Shown one piece after another: positions 45,327 to 53,681 of a DNA stretch of 59,893 nt (position 1 is the first letter of the stretch; each line of letters opens with the position of its first letter). The notes under the pieces were generated by a model that worked only from the letters and a program-made list of their open reading frames with translations, was not told the origin of the DNA and ran no database searches. The position numbers were made by a program, and so were the translations under genes. The DNA comes from Flavobacteriales bacterium UBA958 (GTDB lineage: Bacteria; Bacteroidota; Bacteroidia; Flavobacteriales_D; Crocinitomicaceae): the NCBI GenBank assembly GCA_002293045.1, contig DBCM01000006.1:1-59893 (forward strand), written 5' to 3'.

Positions 45327-45692
45327 ATGGAACGCGACGATTTAATTGAATACTCTTTAGACACTCACCACGACGAGGAAAAAGGCAAAGAAATTCGCAA
45401 GAAAATCTATAAGGTTACGATTCTTCTTACCCTCGTAACCATTGTTGAAGTTCTCTTAGGTGCTGTTATTAAGCAAGATGCTTCAATTTGGCCATTAATC
45501 AAATGGACTTTTTTGATTCTTACCATATTGAAGGCGGGTTATATCGTTATGGTGTTTATGCACCTTGGGGATGAACGCAAATGGTTGCGTTATGTAATTC
45601 TTGTTCCTTATTTTATTTTCATTCTTTACTTGATTTTCATTGCCCTTTGGGAAGCCACAGCAATTAAATCCGTCTTGACCTATTTTTCTTAA
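45327..45692 (+). CDS. Cytochrome c oxidase subunit IV-like protein
   Basis: 121 residues. A charged N-terminus (IEYSLDTHHDEEKGKEIRKK) followed by three membrane spans, with LTLVTIVEVLLGAVI, the ILTILKAGYIVMVFMHLGDE signature of prokaryotic COX IV, and a last span YFIFILYLIFIALWEA. It stabilises the oxidase in the inner membrane. Gene follows the second COX III by 9 nt and precedes the Sco-like gene by 6 nt, within one operon. Confidence 0.9.
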   Translation: MERDDLIEYSLDTHHDEEKGKEIRKKIYKVTILLTLVTIVEVLLGAVIKQDASIWPLIKWTFLILTILKAGYIVMVFMHLGDERKWLRYVILVPYFIFILYLIFIALWEATAIKSVLTYFS

Positions 45693-45698
45693 TCTCGA

Positions 45699-46367
45699 AT
45701 GAGCAATACCATAAAGCTAAGGAAAGTTTTAGGATTCCTTTTGGTATTTGGCCCGGCATTATTCCTAATCCTTATTTCTACCCGTGGGTGTAAGCACAAG
45801 TTTCAAACCCTAGATGATTATGGCCAGGTAACGGCTTATACGTTTACGGATAGCTATGGAAAAACGCACCATGCGAAAGAATTCCAAGGTGAAATAATAC
45901 TCATCACCACGATCCAAAAAACCTGTCCTTGGGAGTGTTCGGTGTCGTTCTGGCGCTTAAATCAGATTGTATATCAACACATTCGTAAAAACAGTCATAA
46001 AAAACTTAAGCGTGTACGCATTATATCTTTCGTTACCGACGGAAAAGGAAAGCCCGCAAAAAACATTGCTATGGTTCGACAAATGATGGAACGTGAAGTA
46101 GAGGGGTATGATCCAAAACTTTGGATTGTTGCAACAGGCGATGTACGAAGTATTTACGACATCGAAAACAATAATCAAACCCTGTTACAAACAGGAAATC
46201 AATTCTACGGAGGGGAAGCGTTTCAGGAGCTCATGCTATTAACCGATAAACAAAATCATTTACGCATGGTGTTAAAGGGCAACCAAGAAGGACTCATTCG
46301 AAGAATGAAAGAAAGTATCGCTTTATTATTGAAACAGTATGATAAGGATCGGGCTATACGTAAGTAG
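45699..46367 (+). CDS. Sco/thioredoxin-like membrane protein lacking the conserved His
   Basis: 222 residues. One N-terminal span (about 10-27), then a thioredoxin-like domain with TTIQKTCPWECSVSFWRLN, which has the CxxxC of Sco proteins (Cys-Pro-Trp-Glu-Cys). The C-terminal strand reads LMLLTDKQNHLRM where a true Sco has HxxxxxLVD, so the third Cu ligand is missing. It may be a thiol-disulfide partner of the canonical Sco encoded next (29-nt overlap). Position between COX IV and Sco is typical of flavobacteria. Role inferred. Confidence 0.8.
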   Translation: MSNTIKLRKVLGFLLVFGPALFLILISTRGCKHKFQTLDDYGQVTAYTFTDSYGKTHHAKEFQGEIILITTIQKTCPWECSVSFWRLNQIVYQHIRKNSHKKLKRVRIISFVTDGKGKPAKNIAMVRQMMEREVEGYDPKLWIVATGDVRSIYDIENNNQTLLQTGNQFYGGEAFQELMLLTDKQNHLRMVLKGNQEGLIRRMKESIALLLKQYDKDRAIRK

Positions 46368-47013
46368 CATCTTACTCTTCTTTGTTATTCAGGGCTGTTC
46401 AGAATCACCGAAACTTCCATATCTAGGAAACGCGGATGTGGAATATACAGAAAAGGATGGTGTGGTAGTGGCCGACACCGTATATCCTAAAATTCCGTCC
46501 TTCACGTTTAAGAATCAAGCCGGCAAGCAGGTAACTGAAAAAAACTATCGAGGTAAATTGTGGGTGGTTGAATTCTTTTTTACTTCTTGTCCGACGATTT
46601 GTCCAGTTATGACCAAGCAATTAAAGCGCCTTCACACGCAACTAGACCAAAAAATGCATCGTGAAATTCAGTTCCTTTCATTCTCCATAGACCCATCCAA
46701 AGACACCCCTTCCGTACTATTTAACTACCAAAAAAAGAATCACATCCAGTTTAAAAATTGGGACTTATTGACGGGTAATGAGGCCGAAACGCATCGCCTT
46801 GGCATACAACACTTTTTAACGTTTGCAGGAAAAGATGATCAGTCTGCCGGTGGTTATGCTCATTCAGGGTCCTTTACCCTGGTTGATGCGCAAGGATACG
46901 TGCGTGGAGTCTATGCGGTAACCAATTTTGATTTATCTGTAAATGAACAAGAATTCAATCGAATGGTTAAAGAAATAAATATACTTTATGATGAACACAT
47001 TAGCGCCCCATAA
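46339..47013 (+). CDS. SCO1/SenC family copper chaperone, lipoprotein
   Basis: 224 residues. Lipoprotein signal (ILLFFVIQGCSESP); Sco domain with FFFTSCPTICPVMTKQL (CxxxCP copper site), the SFSIDPSKDTP segment, and the conserved His in YAHSGSFTLVDAQG. It delivers copper to the CuA site of subunit II or reduces its thiols. The start lies 29 nt inside the preceding gene and the end overlaps DUF420 by 26 nt, so the three are tightly coupled. Confidence 0.93.
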   Translation: MIRIGLYVSSILLFFVIQGCSESPKLPYLGNADVEYTEKDGVVVADTVYPKIPSFTFKNQAGKQVTEKNYRGKLWVVEFFFTSCPTICPVMTKQLKRLHTQLDQKMHREIQFLSFSIDPSKDTPSVLFNYQKKNHIQFKNWDLLTGNEAETHRLGIQHFLTFAGKDDQSAGGYAHSGSFTLVDAQGYVRGVYAVTNFDLSVNEQEFNRMVKEINILYDEHISAP

Positions 47014-47560
47014 AATCGCGACCTACAGAAAACTAATCATCGCAGTATCTATTGTAATTCCGTTAGTCGTAGGCGCATTGTTTCGGATTCGAATCCCTGG
47101 GGATTTATCGTTCCTTCCTCCCATTTACGCAGGATTCAATGCGGCGACTGCATTGCTTTTAATCTTAGCCCTTGTTATGGTTAAACAAGGAAACATAACC
47201 TTACATCGCTTTTTTGTACGGCTTGCATTAATGTTATCTCTATTGTTTCTCGTGTGCTATGTGGCTTATCATTTAACCTCTGACCCCACATTCTACGGAG
47301 ACTTAAACCACGATGGAACCCTTACCTCACTAGAAAAGGATGCGGCAGGAAGTATGCGTTCGATGTACTACATCACCCTAATTAGCCATATCGGACTCAG
47401 TATGGTGGTGATCCCCATGGTATTATTTGCTTATTTATATGCGTGGTCTGGTGATTTTGTTAAGCATAAACGCCTCGTGAAATTTGCGTATCCCATCTGG
47501 TTATATGTTGCAATTACAGGAGTTGTAGTCTATTGGATGATTTCACCCTATTATGGATAA
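46988..47560 (+). CDS. DUF420 membrane protein (oxidase-assembly type)
   Basis: 190 residues with five spans. Family marks include FNAATALLLILALVMVKQGN, HRFFVRLALMLSLLFLVCYV and the C-terminal YPIWLYVAITGVVVYWMI with the GDLNHDGTLT loop between spans. DUF420 proteins in Gram-positive bacteria (CtaM) help assemble aa3 oxidase; here, position after Sco supports the same role. Either of two tandem ATGs (46988, 46991) could start it. Last gene of the cluster, converging on the OmpA gene. Confidence 0.88.
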   Translation: MMNTLAPHKIATYRKLIIAVSIVIPLVVGALFRIRIPGDLSFLPPIYAGFNAATALLLILALVMVKQGNITLHRFFVRLALMLSLLFLVCYVAYHLTSDPTFYGDLNHDGTLTSLEKDAAGSMRSMYYITLISHIGLSMVVIPMVLFAYLYAWSGDFVKHKRLVKFAYPIWLYVAITGVVVYWMISPYYG

Positions 47561-47562
47561 CA

Positions 47563-48699
47563 TCATTTAATTTTTACTTCTACCCTGCGGTTTGCTTCTT
47601 TTTGTTCCTCAGATTCAGGATTAGCGAACATTGGTTTTGTATTTCCAAAACCTACGGCGGAAAGTCTTTCCGGCTCGATTCCACAAGAAATTAAATAGTC
47701 TACAATTCTCTTAGCACGTTTCTTTGACAAGCGTTGCGAACTTAGGGAATTTCCACCTTCGTCATTCACATGTCCTTGAACCTCGATAGAAATCCCTGGG
47801 TTTAGCAATAAAAAGTCTTTCAGTCGTTTCAATCGCGGCATAGACTCTTCTAAAATAATGGCCAGGCCTCCCGCGAAATAAATATCGTCCAATTTCGTAA
47901 TGGCACCATGCGTTATCGGGGCAAGATAAATGGTATCATGTTGGGTAGTTGAGGAGATCGGATGATTAAAAATATCTCGAGAATAATATCCTTCTGCATC
48001 AATTCTCATTGTAGCTTTTAACTTGCGCTGGTTATTTACCAAAATATCTGAGCCACGATAAGAGCCATCAATAAGGCTAGAGGCAACTAGGGATAATTTA
48101 GCAATTACTGGAAATCCTGTTATTTCATCTCTAAAATGTACGCCGTATACAGGAGCACTGCGGTTGTATGCAAGGTTCAAGAGCAAGGAGTCTTTAAACA
48201 CCTTACCATCACTTGTTAGAGGGGTATAATTTAACGTTAACTCTATAAGTGGCGCTTTGCCCTTATTTACATACAATGCAAAATAGTAGTTTTTGTCTGC
48301 TGAGCAGGAGTAGGTTGGGAAAAGCGAATCTCGAGTGCCTCTGTGTTCACATGAAACAAGTATGGCTTTTTGGGAAGAAATGGAAGAACAATCGTCGGTT
48401 GCATTGGTTTCAAAGATGAATAAGATCAAGGAATCCATTGAGGAACTGAGCGCTAAACTCATTTGACCGTTGTGAATAGGATTGAACTGCAACCAAATCA
48501 AATTGTTCGAGGATACCGGCAAATCACAATAGGATTGAATTCCGCTTTTATCTTTGCCTATTTTACCTTTAAACTTTAATTGGTAGGAGACATTAGGGCT
48601 AATAGATACATTTCCGGAGCACAACGCATAGTCCTTTTGGGCAAAAATCCCATGCAAACTAGATATAACCAAACAGAGACTAAATAGCTTTTTCAACAC
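47563..48699 (-). CDS. OmpA-family outer-membrane protein
   Basis: 378 residues. Signal peptide (1-20, ending IFAQ), a beta-rich N-terminal half with several Cys that likely bind or form a fold specific to this phylum, a central region, and a C-terminal OmpA-like peptidoglycan-binding domain with ISIEVQGHVNDEGGNSLSSQ and KRIVDYLISCGIEPERLSAV. It tethers the outer membrane to the cell wall. It follows the DUF4403 gene by 23 nt on the same strand. Ligand of the N-terminal part unknown. Confidence 0.88.
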   Translation of the reverse strand: MLKKLFSLCLVISSLHGIFAQKDYALCSGNVSISPNVSYQLKFKGKIGKDKSGIQSYCDLPVSSNNLIWLQFNPIHNGQMSLALSSSMDSLILFIFETNATDDCSSISSQKAILVSCEHRGTRDSLFPTYSCSADKNYYFALYVNKGKAPLIELTLNYTPLTSDGKVFKDSLLLNLAYNRSAPVYGVHFRDEITGFPVIAKLSLVASSLIDGSYRGSDILVNNQRKLKATMRIDAEGYYSRDIFNHPISSTTQHDTIYLAPITHGAITKLDDIYFAGGLAIILEESMPRLKRLKDFLLLNPGISIEVQGHVNDEGGNSLSSQRLSKKRAKRIVDYLISCGIEPERLSAVGFGNTKPMFANPESEEQKEANRRVEVKIK

Positions 48700-48722
48700 C
48701 CATCATTTCGGGTATTAACGAG

Positions 48723-50111
48723 TTATTCTAAAATAAGTTTCAATGTGCCCGCCATCTGCGTTCGAAGCACCAAGTGGGTGGCGGTGTAATAAATGTTATT
48801 TAGCGATATCGTAGATATTCGGCCATTCATTTTGACTCCATCCGTTAAGGTTTGATTAAGCGACGCATTAATTTCTTTCTTCACATCCTCCATCATCGGC
48901 TCATAATTAAATTTACCCTGTTCCTCCACTAGTTCATTGATTTTAGAATTAAAAAACCACTTTGCGGATTTCAGGAGTACGCTTTTTGTTTTCACATCAA
49001 AATCTACATTGGTGAGTTCAATTTGCTTTAAAGAGTCGTTCAACACCGGTGTTGCCAATAAATAAATAACCCCACGTTTTGAACCAGAGAACTGCGTCCT
49101 TAGGATGATGCGATTATCCGCTGAACCAGAAACTGAAATATCATCGATAATGATTTTTTTACGTTTGATTTCGAATACCTCGCCTTTAAATGAAGCCCTT
49201 ATGAAATTAGTGAGTGAATCGTACCCTAAAATCACATCGAGCCCAAAATTTAACCCGTTATCCGCCTTATCCTTCGTTAAATTCGGAAGAGCAGAGGGGA
49301 TGATTTGCGGTTTCTCTGTTGAGAACGTCGGAGACACATCAATATTAAAATTAAAACTTGCCTTTTTACCGTTAAACTTAAGTTCACTTAGCGCCAGGGA
49401 GGAGGGTGCAAGACTTAAATACCCATAGCCAGGGATTTCAGTAGGTTCTTGCAACAACTTCCAAGATTCTTTAGCCGTAGATTTAATATCAATTGCACTA
49501 AACTGCTTATCTATCTCACGCTCGAGAATCTTCAGTTGTTTGGTAATTTCCTTTTCCACATCGGTAGTGACATCGATATTAGCAATGGTGAGTTCACAGG
49601 GGTCTAAGAGCTCGAATTTTTGCAAATTGGTGGTGGTTTTAAATGAATAATCCGAATTAACTTTTACCGCAGTGCTGTATTTCAAACTGAATTTACGCAT
49701 CGGTTCATTTTCTCCACAGCTCAAATAAACTCTTGGTAAGATACACGCCCCTTTTTCATCCGTTAGGGTTTGACATTTCGGGCAATAATTTAGTTTAAGT
49801 TTTAATTGTCCCCCAACTTCATACCCGATTTTATTCCCTGAACCAGAAAACTTAATGTCGTCACGTTTAACGGTATACGCAGTGCTTAATCCTTCGCACT
49901 GTTCGTTTTTACCCGAATAAGATTTTGGGATTTCCTTTTCAGCCGCTTTTAAATAACTGCTTAAATCAAGTTCAACAGGGATGGTAATGGCGGAGACCTG
50001 TTTGTTCAGTGCGGGATAGGGCTCAACAAAATTAGCAGGAACAGCTGTTTCAATAGATTTGCAAGAGACCAAGATCCCTCCTAGGATTAGCGTTAAGAAT
50101 ATCGTTTTCAT
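48723..50111 (-). CDS. DUF4403 family lipoprotein
   Basis: 462 residues. Lipoprotein signal (LGGILVSCKS), then the TAVPANFVEPYPALNKQVSA start and a long beta-rich body with ELSAIDIKS-type and ISTISLNNIYYTATHL segments of DUF4403; members resemble lipid-transfer tubular folds, so envelope lipid handling is an inference. The ATG overlaps the stop of a 39-codon frame that extends the upstream gene in the -1 frame (ATGA), which supports translational coupling with the 50.2-kb gene. Confidence 0.85.
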   Translation of the reverse strand: MKTIFLTLILGGILVSCKSIETAVPANFVEPYPALNKQVSAITIPVELDLSSYLKAAEKEIPKSYSGKNEQCEGLSTAYTVKRDDIKFSGSGNKIGYEVGGQLKLKLNYCPKCQTLTDEKGACILPRVYLSCGENEPMRKFSLKYSTAVKVNSDYSFKTTTNLQKFELLDPCELTIANIDVTTDVEKEITKQLKILEREIDKQFSAIDIKSTAKESWKLLQEPTEIPGYGYLSLAPSSLALSELKFNGKKASFNFNIDVSPTFSTEKPQIIPSALPNLTKDKADNGLNFGLDVILGYDSLTNFIRASFKGEVFEIKRKKIIIDDISVSGSADNRIILRTQFSGSKRGVIYLLATPVLNDSLKQIELTNVDFDVKTKSVLLKSAKWFFNSKINELVEEQGKFNYEPMMEDVKKEINASLNQTLTDGVKMNGRISTISLNNIYYTATHLVLRTQMAGTLKLILE

Positions 50112-50226
50112 TCGGTTATTTTTTTTAATACCACATGCTGATTAAACTCGAGATTATAGGTGTTTAATCCATAAACCGAGCCCTCTGATTCTTCAATTAT
50201 TTGGGATGTATTCACGGGCGTCAAGC
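50108..50226 (-). other. Open -1-frame extension after a G7 tract of the 50.2-kb gene
   Basis: After the run of seven G (50226-50232 on the complement) the 0 frame stops two codons later (GCT TGA). The -1 frame stays open for 39 codons, beginning GLTPVNTSQIIEESEGSVYG and ending in KKITE with a TGA that overlaps the DUF4403 ATG. One added G, or a -1 slip, would fuse it to the upstream 143 residues. Confidence 0.75.
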
Positions 50227-50655
50227 CCCCCCAAAGAGATTAAATTCAAGGTCACCGTTTGATTGCCGGCAAAGCACACTACTCATATAAGTGTTTGACT
50301 TATCTCTGTCTTCCGTGCTATAAAAATCAATTAAACAATCCCCAAATAATCGCATGGGAATGAACACCCCATCGCCTTCATTCAAGACCAATCCCTCCGG
50401 GTTCAATTCAATATGGTATTTCTTTTCAAGATACCCGAGTTTATCCTTTTCTCCATAGGTCATATAATACGTCCAGACGGAATCTTTTTTAATTTCAAGG
50501 ATTGACAAGCGCACGAGCACCGTTGAAAACGGAGTAGATTCTTTACCGTATAATTCCATGGTGCCTTGATAAGAACCAGACCACGACCCAGGTAATCCTT
50601 GTGCAAAAAAATTAGCACAAAAATATTGGATGAAAATAATAACTAAATGGCGCAT
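50221..50655 (-). CDS. Exported protein, unknown function, likely truncated by a frameshift
   Basis: 144 residues in the 0 frame with a signal peptide (MRHLVIIFIQYFCANFFAQG), then a beta-rich domain (GSWSGSYQGTMELYGKES, SVWTYYMTYGEKDKLGYL, FGDCLIDFYSTEDRD). The frame ends FNLFGGA directly after a G7 run. Removing the break gives about 182 residues and an ATGA junction with DUF4403. The start codon abuts the T-tract of the icd terminator. In operon with DUF4403 and OmpA. Family unknown; may be a lipocalin-like protein. Confidence 0.75.
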   Translation of the reverse strand: MRHLVIIFIQYFCANFFAQGLPGSWSGSYQGTMELYGKESTPFSTVLVRLSILEIKKDSVWTYYMTYGEKDKLGYLEKKYHIELNPEGLVLNEGDGVFIPMRLFGDCLIDFYSTEDRDKSNTYMSSVLCRQSNGDLEFNLFGGA

Positions 50656-50679
50656 AAAAAATCCCGCTGTTGCGGGATT
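50656..50679 (-). terminator. Rho-independent terminator of icd
   Basis: On the minus strand an AATCCCGC arm, AACA loop and GCGGGATT arm run into T residues (six Ts in a row including the stem end), directly followed by the ATG of the next gene at 50655. Confidence 0.85.
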
Positions 50680-50683
50680 AAAT

Positions 50684-51913
50684 TTAATTCATTTTTGCTT
50701 TTAATCCGCGATCCAAGGCATCTAAAAACTCTTCCGTATGCACGTAGTGTTCGCCATGGTTTACCTTATTTCCATGTATACACACCGCTAAATCTTTGGT
50801 CATAATGCCAGATTCCACTGTTTCTATACAAACACGCTCTAAGGTCTCACAAAAATCGATTAATGCCTGATTTCCATCTAATTTCCCGCGAAACGCTAGC
50901 CCTCTAGTCCAGGCAAAAATTGAAGCAATTGGATTCGTAGAAGTTTTCTTACCCGCTTGATGGTCTCTATAGTGTCGCGTTACGGTGCCATGAGCCGCTT
51001 CGGATTCCATAATTTCTCCGTCTGGGGTAATTAATACCGAGGTCATCAATCCGAGGGACCCAAATCCTTGAGCCACAGTATCCGACTGAACGTCGCCGTC
51101 ATAATTTTTACATGCCCAAACAAAATTACCGTGCCATTTTAAGGCAGAAGCCACCATGTCATCAATTAATCGGTGTTCATAAACGATCCCAGCAGCTTCA
51201 AATGATGATTTAAATTCCGCTTGATAAATTTCCTCGAAAATATCCTTGAATCGGCCATCATATTTCTTTAAAATCGTGTTTTTGGTAGAAAGATATAAGG
51301 GCCATTTTTTACTCAATGCCATATTGAAACAGCTACTCGCAAAACCGCGAATGGAATCATCCGTATTATACATCGCCATTCCTACGCCATCTCCTTTGAA
51401 ATTATACACCTCAAATTGCTGCACTTCACCCCCATCCTCCGGAGTAAAGGTCATCGTAAGTTTTCCTTTGCCTTTAAATACAGCGTCTGTTGCGCGGTAT
51501 TGATCACCAAAGGCGTGACGACCAACAATAATTGGTGCAGTCCAATTTGTAACTAAGCGTGGGACATTTTGCATTACAATTGGCTCTCTAAAAACCGTTC
51601 CATCCAGGATGTTACGAATGGTTCCATTTGGAGATTTCCACATGGACTTTAAATTAAATTCTTTAACCCGAGCTTCATCTGGTGTTATCGTAGCGCACTT
51701 AATTCCTACTTGATATTTCTTAATTGCTTCCGCAGCATCAATCGTAATTTGATCGTTGGTTTCATCACGTTTTTCAATTCCTAAATCATAATACTTAATA
51801 TCTACATCCAAATATGGAAGGATAAGTTTATCTTTTATAAATTTCCAGATGATGCGAGTCATTTCATCTCCATCCAATTCAACCACTGGATTCGCTACGT
51901 TTATTTTTGACAT
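50684..51913 (-). CDS. icd: NADP-dependent isocitrate dehydrogenase
   Basis: 409 residues of the eukaryotic-type homodimeric IDH family. It begins VANPVVELDGDEMTRIIWKF and has KSPNGTIRNILDGTVFREPI for substrate binding, TKNTILKKYDGRFKDIF, MVASALKWHGNFVWACKNYD with the metal-binding Asp residues, and EAAHGTVTRHYR. It oxidises isocitrate to 2-oxoglutarate with NADP. It lies 45 nt after fumC on the same strand, together with two TCA steps, and ends at a strong terminator. A TACCTTTA sequence (51936-51943) upstream may be its own -7 box. Confidence 0.96.
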   Translation of the reverse strand: MSKINVANPVVELDGDEMTRIIWKFIKDKLILPYLDVDIKYYDLGIEKRDETNDQITIDAAEAIKKYQVGIKCATITPDEARVKEFNLKSMWKSPNGTIRNILDGTVFREPIVMQNVPRLVTNWTAPIIVGRHAFGDQYRATDAVFKGKGKLTMTFTPEDGGEVQQFEVYNFKGDGVGMAMYNTDDSIRGFASSCFNMALSKKWPLYLSTKNTILKKYDGRFKDIFEEIYQAEFKSSFEAAGIVYEHRLIDDMVASALKWHGNFVWACKNYDGDVQSDTVAQGFGSLGLMTSVLITPDGEIMESEAAHGTVTRHYRDHQAGKKTSTNPIASIFAWTRGLAFRGKLDGNQALIDFCETLERVCIETVESGIMTKDLAVCIHGNKVNHGEHYVHTEEFLDALDRGLKAKMN

Positions 51914-51958
51914 GGTCTGTTTTTTTTTAAGGGTGTAAAGGTAATAATTGTTATAGAA

Positions 51959-53356
51959 TTAATCCATGGAACCAATCATCTTGGATGGATCCACATAAAC
52001 ATCATATTCTTCCGAGGTCACATGGCCTAAGGATACCGCCGCATCTTTAAGTGTAGTTCCGTTCTTGTGCGCATATTTTGCAATCTCAGCCGCTTTATAA
52101 TATCCGATTTTAGTATTCAAGGCAGTAACTAACATCAGTGAATTATTTAAGTGCTTTTTGATTTCCGGTAAATTTGGCTCAATCCCTATCGCACATTTAT
52201 CGGCGAACGAAACGCAGGCATCTCCAATTAATCGTGCTGACTGTAATACATTTGCCGCAATAACTGGTTTAAATACATTCAGTTCAAAATGACCGTTAGA
52301 ACCGCCGATAGAGACCGTTACGTCGTTACCAATGACTTGGGCACACACCATAGTTAGTGCTTCGGGTTGTGTTGGATTTACTTTACCCGGCATAATGGAT
52401 GATCCTGGCTCATTATCTGGTATAATCAGTTCTCCGATTCCACAACGCGGACCAGAAGATAACATTCGAATATCGTTAGCGATTTTCATCAAAGCAACGG
52501 CTGATCTTTTTAACGCGCCTGATAACTCAACCATCGCATCATGAGCTGCTAGGGCCTCAAATTTATTTTTTGCAGTTACAAATGGAAGTCCCGTAAATTC
52601 GGCAATTTTCTGCGCTACCAACACATCGTACCCAGAAGGAGTATTCAATCCTGTGCCCACCGCTGTTCCTCCCAGAGCAAGTTCTGAAACGGCTTCCAAT
52701 GCATTATTAAGACAACGAATGGAATAATCAATTTGCGCTACATAACCACTAAATTCTTGACCAAGGGTTAAGGGTGTCGCATCCATAAAATGTGTTCGGC
52801 CAGTTTTAACGATATCTTTAAAGGCTTTCGCTTTTTGATCCAAAATTTCTCGTAAATGGGTCATTCCCGGAATGGTAACCTCTACCGTTTGTTTATACGC
52901 GGCGATGTGCATGGCCGTTGGATAAGTGTCATTGGATGATTGCGATTTATTCACATCATCGTTCGGATTAAGCGCTTTAACCTCATCAAGCAAAGAACCC
53001 CCGGTTAACACATGGCCACGGTTGGCAATCACTTCATTACAGTTCATGTTCGATTGAGTTCCAGAACCGGTTTGCCAAATGACCAAAGGGAACTCCCCAT
53101 CATGTATTCCGGTAAGCATCTCATCACAAACCGTTGCAATTAAATCTCTTTTTTCTACGGATAGCACCCCTAATTCACAATTCGCATGAGCCGCTGCTTT
53201 CTTTAAGTAAGCAAAAGCATAAATGATTTCTTTCGGCATGGAACCTTCGGGTCCAATTTTAAAGTTATTTCGAGAGCGTTCGGTTTGTGCTCCCCAATAT
53301 TTGGAGGCAGGAACCTGAACCTCTCCCATCGTGTCTTTTTCAATTCTAAATTCCAT
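51959..53356 (-). CDS. fumC: Class II fumarate hydratase
   Basis: 465 residues. Homotetrameric, iron-independent fumarase interconverting fumarate and malate. Recognised by GEVQVPASKYWGAQTERSRNNF-like start, WQTGSGTQSNMNCNEVIANRG, KTGRTHFMDATPLTLGQEFS and the signature GSSIMPGKVNPTQPE near residue 318. First of the fumC-icd pair. A TAAATTTG promoter box lies about 48 nt upstream and overlaps the start region of the divergent 51-residue gene. Confidence 0.96.
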   Translation of the reverse strand: MEFRIEKDTMGEVQVPASKYWGAQTERSRNNFKIGPEGSMPKEIIYAFAYLKKAAAHANCELGVLSVEKRDLIATVCDEMLTGIHDGEFPLVIWQTGSGTQSNMNCNEVIANRGHVLTGGSLLDEVKALNPNDDVNKSQSSNDTYPTAMHIAAYKQTVEVTIPGMTHLREILDQKAKAFKDIVKTGRTHFMDATPLTLGQEFSGYVAQIDYSIRCLNNALEAVSELALGGTAVGTGLNTPSGYDVLVAQKIAEFTGLPFVTAKNKFEALAAHDAMVELSGALKRSAVALMKIANDIRMLSSGPRCGIGELIIPDNEPGSSIMPGKVNPTQPEALTMVCAQVIGNDVTVSIGGSNGHFELNVFKPVIAANVLQSARLIGDACVSFADKCAIGIEPNLPEIKKHLNNSLMLVTALNTKIGYYKAAEIAKYAHKNGTTLKDAAVSLGHVTSEEYDVYVDPSKMIGSMD

Positions 53357-53361
53357 TGGGT

Positions 53362-53393
53362 TTGTTTTTGTAAATAATAATTGTTTACCTTTG
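53362..53393 (+). promoter_or_regulatory. Promoter for the 51-residue membrane protein
   Basis: TTG at 53362-53364, a 21-nt spacer and TACCTTTG at 53386-53393, an exact TAnnTTTG match. It ends 22 nt before the ATG at 53416. Confidence 0.65.
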
Positions 53394-53403
53394 TAATTGA
53401 ATA

Positions 53404-53411
53404 CAAATTTA
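53404..53411 (-). promoter_or_regulatory. Bacteroidota -7 box (TAAATTTG) for fumC
   Basis: An exact TAnnTTTG match on the minus strand, 47 nt upstream of the fumC ATG. A TTG at -33 spacing is not seen. It interleaves with the plus-strand promoter at 53362-53393. Confidence 0.45.
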
Positions 53412-53415
53412 CAAG

Positions 53416-53571
53416 ATGATCAGCACATTCGGCATTGTTTTATTCCTTTTAATTTTCGGAATGGCATTTTGGTTACTATTATTCCTTTTGGGATTTATTG
53501 TTCCTTTTTGGATCACAATCGATATTTTTGAGCGACTTCGTCCAAAGCGTATTTTAGACGATAAAAAATAA
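53416..53571 (+). CDS. Small hydrophobic membrane protein (51 residues)
   Basis: Starts ATG at 53416, ends TAA at 53571. It begins MISTFGIVLFLLIFGMAFWL and stays hydrophobic to about residue 35, giving one long or two short spans, then a basic end (FERLRPKRILDDKK). It is real by context: a consensus promoter 22 nt upstream and a terminator 5 nt downstream enclose it as a single-gene unit between fumC and the VWA gene. No family recognised; a membrane-associated regulator or a transporter partner is possible. Confidence 0.7.
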   Translation: MISTFGIVLFLLIFGMAFWLLLFLLGFIVPFWITIDIFERLRPKRILDDKK

Positions 53572-53575
53572 TATA

Positions 53576-53595
53576 AGCCCGAAAGGGCTTTTTTT
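53576..53595 (+). terminator. Rho-independent terminator after the 51-residue gene
   Basis: AGCCC stem, GAAA loop, GGGCT stem and six to seven T, starting 5 nt after the TAA. Confidence 0.85.
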
Positions 53596-53681
53596 ATGGG
53601 GCACCCGATCGGTGCTGAAAAAAACTGTTGGACCTTGGAACTTTATTCACCTTCCTGGTGTTTTAACTTAAATACTTCTCT

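Noticed and set aside
47083..47100. GGATTCGAATCCC, another T-arm-like palindrome
   Set aside because: It encodes FRIRIP of the DUF420 protein, and no cloverleaf is possible.
42311..47560. Cytochrome oxidase cluster considered as a new type of respiratory system
   Set aside because: Apart from the loop inserts the gene order is the usual flavobacterial arrangement with subunits I and II elsewhere, so novelty was claimed only for the inserts and the Sco pair.
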